The notes: generated from the sequence alone by a model not told the origin. DNA of 64,000 bases from UKL13-2 sp043744255 (GCA_043744255.1 JAYTVA010000117.1:74859-138858); one strand, 5' to 3'. Positions 25,822-35,379 are shown, numbered from the stretch's first letter. Made by a program: numbers and translations.

Positions 25822-28305
25822 TCAGTCGCTGCGCGCGAGCCGCAGCGAATTCGCGACCACGATCAGCGAGCTCACTGCCATGCCGATCGCCGCCGTCGCC
25901 GGGGTCACGAGATTGGCGACCGCGAGCGGCACGGCGATGACGTTATAGGCAATCGCCCACGCAAAATTTTGTCGGGAAATCGCCGACACGCGCCGGGCTT
26001 GTTTGATGGCAAACACCACGGTTGCCAACGAAGGCGACATTAACACGGCGTCTGCCGCGAGCTTGGGTAAATCGGCTGCGGTGGCACCAAGTGCGATCGA
26101 CACATCGGCCGCCGCCAGCACTGGCGCGTCGTTCACGCCATCGCCCACCATCAACACGCGGTGCCCGGCGGCGCGCAGTGATGCCACGGCGGCCAGCTTA
26201 TCTTCCGGCGATTCCCGCGCCGCGACATGTTCAGGTGCCACGCCCAGCGCGCGCGCTACCGTGGCAACGCGTGCAGGCGAATCACCGGAGAGGATGTGCA
26301 CAGTGAGGCCAGCGCGTTGCAGCGCATGGACGGTTGCGGCGGCGTCTTCGCGTGGCGGGTCGTCTACGCAAAACGTGGCGAGATATTTGCCCTGTGCGCT
26401 AAGTACAAATGCGTCGTCTGGATGCGTCGCAACGTTGGCATCACAGGCAAACGCAGCATGACCAAAGCGGTAGACCACGCCGCCAATTTCGCCTTGCACA
26501 CCCTGCCCGCCGAACACGCGAATGTTGTCGGCAACTAAGCCTGCCTCGCCGCGACCCGCCACCCTCGCCAGCGCCCGCGCAATAGGGTGCACAGCACCGA
26601 TTTCCAGCGCTGCCGCGAGCGCGAGCACGCGTGCTGGCGACATGTCAATTGCCGTGTCGATGCGCACGATGCTCAATTCACCCGTCGTCAGCGTGCCAGT
26701 CTTATCGAACACGACGTCGGTGATCGTCGGCAACTTATCAAGCACATGCGCACGCGAGATCAACAGGCCGCGCTCGACCAAGCGACGGGTGGCAACCGCA
26801 AACGCGGTCGGTGCCGCCAGCGCCAGCGCGCACGGGCAGGTGACGGCCAATACCGCAATCGTCACGGCGAGACTCTTGCTGCTGTCAATAAACCACCACA
26901 CCGCGCCCGATGCAATCGCTATGCCCAACGTGAGTGGCGCGATATAGCGCGCATGGCGATCCGACCAAATCGCCAGCGCGGATCGGGCATCCATGGCGCG
27001 CCGCGCCAGACGCTCAATCGCGGCGATGGTGCTGGCGCTGCCCGCTGCCGTCACCCGCATCACCAATGGCGACGCGCCATTCACCGTGCCGCCCATCAGA
27101 CGCATTCCCACCCACTTGGCCACCGGCCGTGCTTCGCCGCTCAGCACGGCCTCATCAACCGCGCTCTCCCCCTCGATGATGTCGCCATCGGCGGGCACCG
27201 TCGCACCCGATGACACCAGCACCATGTCGCCCGCACACAGGGCTGCACTCGCGACCTGTTCGACCGCCCGGGTGCGCGGGTATGCCGACATTTTCTCGGC
27301 CACACTCGGCAGCGCATTGGCGAGGCGGCTGATGGTGGCGCGAACCTGGTTGCGTGCACGCAACTGCCAATAGCGGGCAGCCAGCAATAAAAAAACAAAC
27401 ATGGTGATCGAATCGAAATAGACCGCATTGACCACACCATCGCCGCGCATCATGGCGATCGTGCTGGTCACAAAGGTCGCCGCAATCGCCAACGCGACCG
27501 GCACATCCATGCTCAGAGTGCGCGCCATCAGGCCGTGCCACGCGCCACGAAAAATGTCGCTAGCCGAAAATAGCACCACGGGCAAGGTAAGGATGAGGCT
27601 CGCGCCGTCCATCAGCTTGGCGGCCTCTATTGAAATGTCATCCGGCGCATCGAAATAGCGTGGCAGCGTGAACATCATCACTTGCATCATGCCGAGTAAC
27701 GCCACGCCAAGCCGTACCAGCGCCCGTCGTTCGCTCGCCACATCCATGCGCGCCGCCGCTGCAGAATGAATCGGCGTCGCGCGCAAACCGACGCGCTCGA
27801 TAGCGGAGACGATTGCGGAGAGGCGCTGCTGCGCCGGTGCCCACGACACATCGGCCTGGTGGGTACTGTAATTAACCGTAATCGCCGTGATACCGGGCAA
27901 GCGCGCCAAGGTGGACTCGGCGAGCCACAAGCACGCCGAGCAGGTGATGCCATCAAGATACAGTGACGCCGACGCGTCGCTGGTGACAGAGGTCGAAACA
28001 TATTGCGCGCGGACGCCAGGCAGATCGAACGCCTGCGCGTCCACTGGCGCGCGCTGCGCGGTCGCTGGACTACCGCTTGGCGACAGCTCGCTCCGCTGCC
28101 GATAGTAGTCGCCGAGCCCGCTGTCGATAATCGCGCGCGCAACAGCCGCGCAGCCGACACAACACATGGGTTCATCACGCTCGAATACGCGCACGGTCTG
28201 CTTAAACCGCAAGGGAATCGGCTCGCCACAATGGAAACACGCCCGTGCTGTCTGCCCGCGCAGACGCTGAGATGCAAATCCGCTGGCCGCGACGGTGGCA
28301 TTCAT
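25822..28305 (-). CDS. ccoI: copper-exporting P1B-type ATPase for cbb3 maturation (CcoI/FixI)
   Basis: Heavy-metal P-type ATPase of 827 residues. It has an N-terminal CFHCGEP...CCVGCAAVA Cys-rich region, an HMA domain with GITCSACLWLAE, eight membrane helices with the CPC ion motif (AVTCPCALALA), DKTGTLT, the His-Pro site (GAVHPIARAL), and GDGVNDAPVLAAADV. CcoI supplies copper to the cbb3 CuB site. The start is coupled (ATGA overlap) to the stop of the upstream TauE/SafE-family gene. Confidence 0.95.
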   Translation of the reverse strand: MNATVAASGFASQRLRGQTARACFHCGEPIPLRFKQTVRVFERDEPMCCVGCAAVARAIIDSGLGDYYRQRSELSPSGSPATAQRAPVDAQAFDLPGVRAQYVSTSVTSDASASLYLDGITCSACLWLAESTLARLPGITAITVNYSTHQADVSWAPAQQRLSAIVSAIERVGLRATPIHSAAAARMDVASERRALVRLGVALLGMMQVMMFTLPRYFDAPDDISIEAAKLMDGASLILTLPVVLFSASDIFRGAWHGLMARTLSMDVPVALAIAATFVTSTIAMMRGDGVVNAVYFDSITMFVFLLLAARYWQLRARNQVRATISRLANALPSVAEKMSAYPRTRAVEQVASAALCAGDMVLVSSGATVPADGDIIEGESAVDEAVLSGEARPVAKWVGMRLMGGTVNGASPLVMRVTAAGSASTIAAIERLARRAMDARSALAIWSDRHARYIAPLTLGIAIASGAVWWFIDSSKSLAVTIAVLAVTCPCALALAAPTAFAVATRRLVERGLLISRAHVLDKLPTITDVVFDKTGTLTTGELSIVRIDTAIDMSPARVLALAAALEIGAVHPIARALARVAGRGEAGLVADNIRVFGGQGVQGEIGGVVYRFGHAAFACDANVATHPDDAFVLSAQGKYLATFCVDDPPREDAAATVHALQRAGLTVHILSGDSPARVATVARALGVAPEHVAARESPEDKLAAVASLRAAGHRVLMVGDGVNDAPVLAAADVSIALGATAADLPKLAADAVLMSPSLATVVFAIKQARRVSAISRQNFAWAIAYNVIAVPLAVANLVTPATAAIGMAVSSLIVVANSLRLARSD

Positions 28306-29162
28306 GGCAGTCTCGCGCGCGCACTTTCGCGTTCCACATCAACGGTTACCCAACTGGCGCACATCCGGCCAAGCGCCGCCCATGCGCGCTGCTCGGTAAC
28401 ACCGGGCACCCGTGCCAAGCCAAGTACGGCCATGCCAACGACCACCGCCCCGGCGATGAGCCGAACGCGTGGCAAGCGAAAACGCGTTTTCAGTGTGCTC
28501 GCCAGCACACCCGCAGCCATCATCGCAGGCAGCGTACCCAGTCCGAACGCCAACATCACCAGCGCCCCTAAAGTAGCGCTGCCACTCGCCATTGCGCCGA
28601 TCAACATCGCATACACGAGACCACACGGAATCCATCCCCACAATGCCCCCAGCATCGCCGCCTGTCGCGGTGTTCGCGCTGGAATGAGGTGGCGGCTGAG
28701 CGGTGATAGGTGCCGCCATAGGTGGCTTGCGGCACGTTCCAGCGGTTGCAGCAACGCCGCAACGCCCATTAGATAGAGGCCGGTCGCCAACATCACCAGC
28801 TCGGCGACAATAAACAGGCTCACCCGCGCGACCGCAATATCGCCGATCAAAAATTCCCCGCCTGCGGCACCGACCGCACCAGCGATTGCACCCATCAATG
28901 TGTAACTCGCCAGTCGCCCAACATTAAACATGAGCGATTGTCGAATCTCGGCACCGGCGGATGCAGATGCATCCACCACCGCGATGCGTGCAAGAGCCAG
29001 CGCTGCTGGCAGTGCCTTGGTTGGTTGAGGGGGCGTTGCCACCACCATCGTCGCCACCACTGACCCGCACATACCTAGACAGTGCACGCTACTCGCGAGC
29101 CCCGTGACCAAGGCGACACCAAGCCACACCAACAGGGACTGATTGGCGAGCGCCTCCATCAT
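28302..29162 (-). CDS. TauE/SafE-family membrane protein of cbb3 locus
   Basis: Inner-membrane protein of 286 residues with six or so hydrophobic helices. Conserved cysteines occur in SSVHCLGMCGSVV and WGWIPCGLVYAML, the pattern of the CcoS-neighbouring SafE/DsbD-like proteins proposed to act in copper or thiol handling for cbb3 assembly. The start at 29162 (MMEALANQ) is preferred to an upstream TTG at 29180. First gene of the leftward ccoI-ccoS assembly operon, with an FNR palindrome 122 nt upstream. Confidence 0.88.
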   Translation of the reverse strand: MMEALANQSLLVWLGVALVTGLASSVHCLGMCGSVVATMVVATPPQPTKALPAALALARIAVVDASASAGAEIRQSLMFNVGRLASYTLMGAIAGAVGAAGGEFLIGDIAVARVSLFIVAELVMLATGLYLMGVAALLQPLERAASHLWRHLSPLSRHLIPARTPRQAAMLGALWGWIPCGLVYAMLIGAMASGSATLGALVMLAFGLGTLPAMMAAGVLASTLKTRFRLPRVRLIAGAVVVGMAVLGLARVPGVTEQRAWAALGRMCASWVTVDVERESARARLP

Positions 29163-29277
29163 CGGCACGGCGTGACGCAATGATCCGCGTTTCGGTGGTG
29201 GTGGGACAGCAGCGTCATGGATGAGCCATTTTTAGCGATCAAGTTTTCCCATCGTCACCGATACGCGCAGCCCGCCT

Positions 29278-29291
29278 TTGATCTCGATCAA
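29278..29291 (-). promoter_or_regulatory. perfect FNR-type box of ccoI-ccoS assembly operon
   Basis: TTGATCTCGATCAA, a full FNR/ANR palindrome in the intergenic region between the leftward cbb3 assembly genes and the rightward nap operon. Confidence 0.75.
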
Positions 29292-29340
29292 CGTCTGGCG
29301 AGATGGCCAGCCGACGCCGGCGAAAGCCCCGGTGTGATGT

Positions 29341-29354
29341 TTGCGCAAAATCAA
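29341..29354 (+). promoter_or_regulatory. FNR/DNR-like box of nap operon
   Basis: TTGCGCAAAATCAA. Its centre is 72 nt upstream of napE; identical to the box (minus strand) of the usp at 14.7 kb. Confidence 0.7.
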
Positions 29355-29419
29355 AGCGGATCGGCCACGAGCGGCGAGACTGCGCCAACGATCATGCGGA
29401 TCGCGAGCAAGGGGAGCAC

Positions 29420-29587
29420 ATGAAAAACACGGAAGAGGATGAGCAGCAACGCATGCACTCGCGAGAGCGGCGCGTGTTCGCGTTTCTCGCCATCGTGCTG
29501 GCACCGATGTTGGCGGTAGCCATCGTCGGCGCTTATGGCTTTTCGATCTGGCTGTTCCAGATTTTTGCTGGCCCCCCGACTGGCTAA
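29420..29587 (+). CDS. napE: periplasmic nitrate reductase accessory protein NapE
   Basis: Small membrane protein of 55 residues with one helix (FLAIVLAPMLAVAIVGAYGFSIWLFQIF) and a GPP tail, typical of NapE. GGGGAG precedes the ATG. First gene of napEDABC; its function in nitrate reduction is not established in any organism. Confidence 0.92.
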   Translation: MKNTEEDEQQRMHSRERRVFAFLAIVLAPMLAVAIVGAYGFSIWLFQIFAGPPTG

Positions 29588-29596
29588 GGAGCCTAT

Positions 29597-29920
29597 ATGC
29601 GACTCGCTGCCCGTATCGACGATGCACCATCCGGCAAGGAAACGCCGCCACCTGAACTTCACATCGCCAGTTGCGTACTGCGCACCCTCCCCGCACGGCT
29701 GCCGTCTTTAATAGAACAACTGGCGACGCACGCGAACCTGCAGGTGTACGCCAACGACGGCCACGCCAAGCTGGTGTTGGTGCTTGAAGGTACCAGCACC
29801 GGCGCGCTTCTCGATCAAATCGATGCGCTACGCGGCATCCCCGGCGTGGTCAGTATCGAGCTCGTCTATCAACATGCCGAATCTGAATCCGCCATGAAAG
29901 AACCCATGCCATGTCAGTAA
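29597..29920 (+). CDS. napD: NapD, NapA-specific Tat chaperone
   Basis: Cytoplasmic protein of 107 residues with the NapD fold: LHIASCVLRTLPARLPSLIEQL, GHAKLVLVLEG, LRGIPGVVSIELVYQHAE. NapD binds the Tat signal of NapA and controls its export. AAGGAG precedes the ATG. The last 10 nt overlap the start of napA. Confidence 0.95.
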   Translation: MRLAARIDDAPSGKETPPPELHIASCVLRTLPARLPSLIEQLATHANLQVYANDGHAKLVLVLEGTSTGALLDQIDALRGIPGVVSIELVYQHAESESAMKEPMPCQ

Positions 29921-32418
29921 CTTTTCCGCTCACCCGTCGCGAATTCATTCGCAACAGCGCTGGCGCTGTGGCGGCGTCCGCTGCGGGCATTAGCTTGCCA
30001 CTCAGTGCTGCCAACATCACCACCGAAGCATCGGCCACCGATCTGAAATGGAGCAAGGCGGCGTGCCGTTTTTGCGGCACTGGCTGCGGCGTGACGGTCG
30101 CGGTGAAGAACAATCGGGTGGTGGCCACGCATGGTGACCCATTGTCCGAGGTCAATCGCGGGCTGAACTGTGTGAAAGGCTATTTCCTTTCCAAGATCAT
30201 GTATGGTGCCGATCGCTTGACTCAACCACTGCTGCGCATGACGAACGGAAAATTTGACAAGAACGGCAGCTTTACGCCGATCACCTGGGATCACGCGTTC
30301 GACATCATGGCGGAAAAGTTCAAGGGCGCACTGAAGGCGAAAGGTCCCACCTCCGTCGGCATGTTCGGCTCAGGACAATGGACGATTTGGGAAGGTTACG
30401 CGGCCAACAAATTGTTCAAGGCGGGCTTTCGCTCCAACAATATCGACCCGAATGCGCGGCACTGCATGGCCTCTGCCGTTGGCGGCTTCATGCGCACGTT
30501 CGGCATGGACGAGCCGATGGGCTGCTACGACGACATCGAGGCCGCTGACGCATTCGTGCTGTGGGGCTCAAATATGGCGGAGATGCATCCCATCTTGTGG
30601 ACGCGGGTAACGGATCGGCGACTGTCGAATCCGCAGGTGAAGGTGGCGGTGATGTCGGTGTTCGAGCATCGCAGTTTCGACCTCGCCGATCTGCCGATTA
30701 TTTTCAAGCCACAAACTGATCTGGCGATTCTGAACTACATCGCCCACTACATCATCTCGAACAATAAAGTGCACAAGGACTTTGTCAGCAAACACTGCAA
30801 CTTCAAACGCGGTACGGTGGACATCGGCTACGGCTTGCGCCCCGCGCACCCGCTCGAAGCAAAGGCAAAAAACGCGAACAATGCCAACGACATGACGCCG
30901 ATGACGTTTGAGGAGTTTCGCGACTTTGTGAAGACCTATACGGCCGAGTACGTATCGAAGCTCTCTGGCGTTTCCGTGGAAAAACTGAAGGCGCTTGCCG
31001 AGTTGTATGCCGACCCGAAAATCAAAGTCGTTTCTTTCTGGACGATGGGCTTTAACCAGCATACACGCGGGGTTTGGGCCAATAACCTGTGCTACAACAT
31101 TCATTTGCTGGTCGGCAAAATATCAACGCCGGGCAACTCGCCGTTCTCGCTCACCGGCCAGCCGTCCGCCTGCGGCACCGCGCGCGAGGTCGGTACGTTT
31201 TCACATCGCCTACCGGCTGATATGGTGGTGAACAATCCGAAACATCGCGCCCGCGCGGAAGAAATCTGGAAGCTGCCGAGCGGCACCATCGTCGATAAAC
31301 CCGGCTACCACGCCGTGCTGCAAAACCGTATGCTCAAAGACGGCAAGCTCAACGCCTACTGGGTGCAGGTCAACAACAACATGCAGGCCGCCGCCAACAT
31401 GATGGGCGAAGGCTTGCCGGGCTACCGCAACCCCGACAATTTCATCGTCGTCTCGGATGCCTATCCGACCGTGACCACGCAGGCTGCCGATCTGGTTTTG
31501 CCGACTGCCATGTGGGTGGAAAAAGAAGGTGCCTATGGCAACGCAGAACGACGCACACAGTTCTGGCATCAACTGGTGAGTGCACCGGGCGAAGCGCGTT
31601 CGGACTTGTGGCAATTGATGGAATTCTCAAAACGGTTCAAGGTAGAAGAAGTGTGGCCGGAAGAATTGATCGCGAAAAAGCCGGAGTTGCGCGGCAAAAC
31701 GCTCTACCAGATTCTGTTCACTAACGGAACGGTGAATAAATTTCCTACGTCGCAAATCGAGGCAGGCTTCGATAACGACGAGTCGAAGGCGTTCGGGTTC
31801 TATGTGCAGAAGGGCTTGTTCGAGGAGTACGCCGAATTTGGTCGCGGCCACGGACATGATCTCGCCGCGTTCGACGACTATCACTTGGTACGCGGACTAC
31901 GTTGGCCGGTGGTCAAGGGTCAGGAAACAAAATGGCGCTACAAGGAGGGAACTGATCCCTACGCGAAAGTAGGCAGCGGCTACGATTTTTATGGCAACGC
32001 CGATCATCGCGCCAACATCATCGCCCTGCCCTATGAACCGGCACCGGAAGAGCCGGACAAAGACTATCCGTTTTGGTTATCAACCGGTCGCGTACTGGAG
32101 CACTGGCATTCCGGCTCGATGACTGGGCGCGTGCCGGAACTCTATCGCGCGTTTCCGAATGCCGTGATCTTCATGCACCCCGACGACGCCAACAAACTGA
32201 AGGTGCGACGGGGTAGCGAAGTGCGGGTGATCTCGCGGCGCGGCGAGATGCGCACCCGTGTAGAGACACGTGGACGCAATCGTCCGCCGCCGGGCCTAGT
32301 GTTTGTGCCGTGGTTTGATGCGTCGCAACTCATCAACAAGGTGACGCTGGATGCGACCGACCCGATCTCGAAACAGACAGACTTCAAGAAATGCGCCGTC
32401 AAGATCGTCGCCGTGTGA
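29911..32418 (+). CDS. napA: periplasmic nitrate reductase catalytic subunit
   Basis: Molybdoenzyme of 835 residues. A twin-arginine signal (TRREFIRNSAGAVAASAA) is followed by the [4Fe-4S] motif CRFCGTGCG with its fourth Cys in GLNCVKGYF, and the molybdenum Cys lies in DPNARHCMASAVGGF. Four canonical molybdopterin dinucleotide domains follow to the C-terminus (WLSTGRVLEHWHSGSMTGR). It reduces nitrate to nitrite in the periplasm with electrons from NapC/NapB. Length matches the family. Confidence 0.98.
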   Translation: MSVTFPLTRREFIRNSAGAVAASAAGISLPLSAANITTEASATDLKWSKAACRFCGTGCGVTVAVKNNRVVATHGDPLSEVNRGLNCVKGYFLSKIMYGADRLTQPLLRMTNGKFDKNGSFTPITWDHAFDIMAEKFKGALKAKGPTSVGMFGSGQWTIWEGYAANKLFKAGFRSNNIDPNARHCMASAVGGFMRTFGMDEPMGCYDDIEAADAFVLWGSNMAEMHPILWTRVTDRRLSNPQVKVAVMSVFEHRSFDLADLPIIFKPQTDLAILNYIAHYIISNNKVHKDFVSKHCNFKRGTVDIGYGLRPAHPLEAKAKNANNANDMTPMTFEEFRDFVKTYTAEYVSKLSGVSVEKLKALAELYADPKIKVVSFWTMGFNQHTRGVWANNLCYNIHLLVGKISTPGNSPFSLTGQPSACGTAREVGTFSHRLPADMVVNNPKHRARAEEIWKLPSGTIVDKPGYHAVLQNRMLKDGKLNAYWVQVNNNMQAAANMMGEGLPGYRNPDNFIVVSDAYPTVTTQAADLVLPTAMWVEKEGAYGNAERRTQFWHQLVSAPGEARSDLWQLMEFSKRFKVEEVWPEELIAKKPELRGKTLYQILFTNGTVNKFPTSQIEAGFDNDESKAFGFYVQKGLFEEYAEFGRGHGHDLAAFDDYHLVRGLRWPVVKGQETKWRYKEGTDPYAKVGSGYDFYGNADHRANIIALPYEPAPEEPDKDYPFWLSTGRVLEHWHSGSMTGRVPELYRAFPNAVIFMHPDDANKLKVRRGSEVRVISRRGEMRTRVETRGRNRPPPGLVFVPWFDASQLINKVTLDATDPISKQTDFKKCAVKIVAV

Positions 32419-32425
32419 GGGGCTC

Positions 32426-32899
32426 ATGATGAAAACTCTTTACCTGTTTATCTTTACGCTCGTCACCTGCCACACACTCGCGCAACCGATTGACCGGGGC
32501 GCGAATGGCCTGCGCGGCATCGCCCCGCTGGACAAAGAAGTGGCCACGCCGGTGATGCCGAAAGTGGTGAATGACGACATTCGTCGTGGTCGTGCTTTCG
32601 CAATGCAGCCACCGGTGATTCCACACCAGATCGACAACTATCAGCTCGATAAAAATTTCAATAAGTGCATGACCTGCCACGGGCGCGAACGCGTTGCCGA
32701 CTCGCAGGCTCCGATGGTCAGCGTGACGCACTTCATGGACCGCGACAATAACTTCCGCTCGGAAATCTCGCCGCGTCGGTATTTCTGCACCCAGTGTCAT
32801 GTGTCGCAAATGGAGGTCAAGGCACCCATCGACAACACGTTCATCGACGCAGAGAAAGCACGGGTCAAGCTGGTGACGCCCGCAGGAAAAAACAAATGA
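32426..32899 (+). CDS. napB: periplasmic nitrate reductase diheme cytochrome subunit
   Basis: Diheme cytochrome c of 157 residues with a signal peptide (MMKTLYLFIFTLVTCHTLAQ) and two haem motifs, CMTCH and CTQCH, in the family context PPVIPHQIDNY and YFCTQCHVSQ. NapB passes electrons from NapC to NapA. It ends with an ATGA overlap into napC. GAGGGG precedes the start. Confidence 0.97.
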   Translation: MMKTLYLFIFTLVTCHTLAQPIDRGANGLRGIAPLDKEVATPVMPKVVNDDIRRGRAFAMQPPVIPHQIDNYQLDKNFNKCMTCHGRERVADSQAPMVSVTHFMDRDNNFRSEISPRRYFCTQCHVSQMEVKAPIDNTFIDAEKARVKLVTPAGKNK

Positions 32900-33546
32900 C
32901 GCGCATCGAAAAATATCGCGCGCAGCTACAGCGCTACTGGCAAACGCTGTCGTCGCCGAGCAAGTTCTACAGTCTGGGCGCGCTCACCATCGGCGGCTTC
33001 ATCGGCGGCGTGATTTTTTGGGGTGGCTTTAACACCGCGCTGGAAGCCACCAACACCGAAAAATTTTGCACCAGTTGCCACGAGATGCGCGACAACGTGT
33101 TCGTCGAATTGCAGCCGACCATCCACTACACCAACCGCTCGGGCGTGCGCGCTACCTGCCCGGATTGCCACGTGCCGCACAACTGGACTAGCAAAATTGC
33201 CCGCAAGATGCAGGCCTCAAAAGAGGTGTGGGGCACGATCTTCGGCACCATCAACACGCGCGAAAAGTTTTTGGACAAGCGGCTGGAGCTCGCGCAGCAC
33301 GAGTGGGCCAGACTCAAGGCCAACAACTCACTGGAGTGCCGCAATTGTCACAACCTAAGCTCGATGGATTTCACGCGGCAGAGCAAGCGCGCGATGGAGA
33401 TGCATTCCACCACGTTGGCCAGCGGCGAGAAGACTTGCATTGATTGCCACAAGGGCATTGCGCATCGCCTGCCGGATACGCAGCGCGCCCAGAGCGCTGA
33501 CGCAAACGCACCAGTAGCTGCGAATACGTCGGCTCAATCGCGCTAG
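32896..33546 (+). CDS. napC: NapC/NirT-family tetraheme quinol dehydrogenase
   Basis: Membrane-anchored cytochrome of 216 residues: one N-terminal helix (FYSLGALTIGGFIGGVIFWGGF) and four haem motifs, CTSCH, CPDCH, CRNCH and CIDCH. It oxidises quinol and feeds NapB. The C-terminus is Ala/Gln/Ser-rich. No napF, napG, napH or napL is adjacent, so NapC is the only quinol entry point in this cluster. A second family member is at 41.98 kb. Confidence 0.96.
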   Translation: MTRIEKYRAQLQRYWQTLSSPSKFYSLGALTIGGFIGGVIFWGGFNTALEATNTEKFCTSCHEMRDNVFVELQPTIHYTNRSGVRATCPDCHVPHNWTSKIARKMQASKEVWGTIFGTINTREKFLDKRLELAQHEWARLKANNSLECRNCHNLSSMDFTRQSKRAMEMHSTTLASGEKTCIDCHKGIAHRLPDTQRAQSADANAPVAANTSAQSR

Positions 33547-33549
33547 TCC

Positions 33550-33563
33550 TTGCGCTTTATCAA
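33550..33563 (+). promoter_or_regulatory. FNR/DNR-like box of usp
   Basis: TTGCGCTTTATCAA, just after the napC stop codon and 83 nt upstream of the following universal stress protein, in the common orientation. Confidence 0.65.
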
Positions 33564-33639
33564 ATTGCCCCGGCGTTGAGGGCGCAATGTATTAATCGCA
33601 ACCGTCATATTCATATAACCCAAACAATGGAGGTATCAC

Positions 33640-34077
33640 GTGTTCAAACATATTCTGATTCCAACTGATGGCTCGCCACTTTCCGACAAAGCGACTGAGA
33701 TGGGTGTGGCAATGGCAAAAGCACACGGTGCAGGCGTCACGCTATTGACAGTATCGACGCCGTACCATTTGCTGAGCACTGAAGCGATGTCGCTCTCGGA
33801 TACCAAAGAGACCTATGCGATCGACGCCGAAAAACGGGCGGACACAAGATTGAAGCTCGGTCTGGACCGCGCCAAGGCGATCGGCATTTCCGCGCGAGGG
33901 CAACATGTGTTTGCCGACTATCCGTTCGCCGCCATCATTGACGCCGCTAGCAAGCATGGCTGTGATCTGATTGTGATGGCGTCGCACGGCCGTAGCGGCA
34001 TGACAGGGTTGCTGCTCGGCAGCGAGACCAACAAAGTGCTGATTAATTCAAAAATACCGGTATTGGTTTGTCGCTGA
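33640..34077 (+). CDS. universal stress protein, UspA family
   Basis: Usp of 145 residues. It starts with GTG behind GGAGGT and reads FKHILIPTDGSPLSDKATE, ending VMASHGRSGMTGLLLGSETNKVL and IPVLVCR. It is close to the usp at 3.5 kb in sequence (identical KHILIPTDGS and near-identical tail), so the two are probably recent paralogues. It has its own FNR-like box and stands alone between napC and the RquA-like gene. Confidence 0.93.
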   Translation: MFKHILIPTDGSPLSDKATEMGVAMAKAHGAGVTLLTVSTPYHLLSTEAMSLSDTKETYAIDAEKRADTRLKLGLDRAKAIGISARGQHVFADYPFAAIIDAASKHGCDLIVMASHGRSGMTGLLLGSETNKVLINSKIPVLVCR

Positions 34078-34176
34078 TCTAGCCTGAAACTGCGCGAGGC
34101 TAGGAAAACAATCGCTGGTCTCCGTGCAGCTTGTGCAATTCTCTTGCCGTGTGCACTCGCGTAAAAAAGGGTCTTC

Positions 34177-34974
34177 ATGAATACGTGGATCATGAATGGC
34201 GGATTGGTTCTGGTGTCCGTGTTGGCGGCAACCGGATTTTTCTTCTTTGTGGTGACACGAGGCGCGTTGCTGATGCGCGCGCTGTCACCGGCGTCGGTCA
34301 ACGAACAGTCGCATGTGTATCCGATTTATTCGAATATGGGGCTGATCAAGCTGGTCGATTTCCAGCCCATCATCTCGGCGATATTGTTGTTCCAATACAG
34401 CCGGCTGGTGTCAAAGATCGTTGCCGGATTGAAGCAGACAGATTTGAAAAACAAAAAGGTACTCATTACCTCGTGTGCATTTGGCAATGTTATTCCGCGC
34501 GTGGTCGAGGCCGCGATGCAGTCCGGTGCGGAGCGCGTGCTGGTGGCGGATATTATTCAAAATGAATTGACGCACGCAAGAAGCAAGCTGCCGCAATATG
34601 GCGACAAGGTTGAGTACATCAGAGACAACGCCACGTCGATGCAGCAACAAGAAGGTCTTGCTGAGGCCAACGTTGTGTTTTTTTTATTGCATGAATTGCC
34701 GCACGAATTGAAGGCGCGGGCGCTGAGCGAGGCCGGACGCATGCTGGCACCTGGCGGCAAGCTCTATCTTGCCGAATTCCATCGGCCTGACCCGTGGGTG
34801 CTGCGCGCGTTGAGCTGGACCTACTTCACCGTGTTCGAGCCGCTTGGATTGGCGCTGTGGGATACCCACGACCCACTCAACTGCCTACAGCAAATGGGCG
34901 GCTGGTCATGCGAACGCACCACCTATTTCTTCGGCAACTTCCAAGTCATTGTCGCGACCAAACAAGCGTCGTAG
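34177..34974 (+). CDS. RquA-like SAM-dependent methyltransferase, rhodoquinone biosynthesis candidate
   Basis: Protein of 265 residues with an N-terminal membrane segment (about 8-30, GGLVLVSVLAATGFFFFVVTRG) and a degenerate class I methyltransferase fold: VLITSCAFGNVIPRVVEAA replaces the usual glycine-rich motif I, followed by ERVLVADIIQNEL, NVVFFLLHELPHELKARAL and APGGKLYLAEFHRPDPWVLRAL. FFLLHE-P and the HxP stretch, the preceding YSNMGLIKLVDFQPIISAILL region and the unusual motif I all recall RquA, which converts ubiquinone to rhodoquinone. It converges with frdD across 45 bp, and rhodoquinone is the known low-potential donor for fumarate reduction. The assignment rests on remembered family features and context; a general methyltransferase role is possible. 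Confidence 0.7.
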   Translation: MNTWIMNGGLVLVSVLAATGFFFFVVTRGALLMRALSPASVNEQSHVYPIYSNMGLIKLVDFQPIISAILLFQYSRLVSKIVAGLKQTDLKNKKVLITSCAFGNVIPRVVEAAMQSGAERVLVADIIQNELTHARSKLPQYGDKVEYIRDNATSMQQQEGLAEANVVFFLLHELPHELKARALSEAGRMLAPGGKLYLAEFHRPDPWVLRALSWTYFTVFEPLGLALWDTHDPLNCLQQMGGWSCERTTYFFGNFQVIVATKQAS

Positions 34975-35019
34975 TTACTATTGGTGAGGTAGCTCGGTAT
35001 TCGCAGCGCGTAACTGTCT

Positions 35020-35379
35020 TCAGGCAAAACCAATCTGCAACAGCGCGCCAGCCGCAACCACGGTTCCCGCCATCGCGATGCCGTAACAGACCAGCTTCGC
35101 GCCGGTGCCCGCGTGCACCCCAAGGTCATGCAGCGTATGAAAAATGCGATGCGCGCTGTGCCAAAGGAACAGCGCGATGATCGCGAACAAAAATCCTTTG
35201 CCAAGCCAATGTTGTGCCAGCGCGTGAACACGGTCGTAATCTGGGAGCGCGTGCGGCAGCATCCAGCCCATCGGCGCGGCGATGCCGGTGATGAACACCA
35301 GCATCGCGCCAACCAATGCGGCGAGCATGCCCCCGGCACCAAACAACAACCAGAAAATGGGCGCATTGGAACGGTTCAT
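35020..35379 (-). CDS. frdD: fumarate reductase membrane anchor subunit D
   Basis: Inner-membrane protein of 119 residues, the same size as E. coli FrdD. It has three helices, the first from IFWLLFGAGGMLAALVGAMLVF, and a central HALPDYDRVHALAQHWLGK loop followed by HSAHRIFHTLHDLGVH, typical of the FrdD quinone-binding anchor. The start at 35379 overlaps the stop of frdC by 4 nt. Last gene of frdABCD. Confidence 0.95.
   Translation of the reverse strand: MNRSNAPIFWLLFGAGGMLAALVGAMLVFITGIAAPMGWMLPHALPDYDRVHALAQHWLGKGFLFAIIALFLWHSAHRIFHTLHDLGVHAGTGAKLVCYGIAMAGTVVAAGALLQIGFA

Noticed and set aside
23934..29162. Locus as an aa3-type oxidase or a copper-resistance island
   Set aside because: ccoN/O/Q/P/G/S/I and fixH are individually recognisable and define the cbb3 type.
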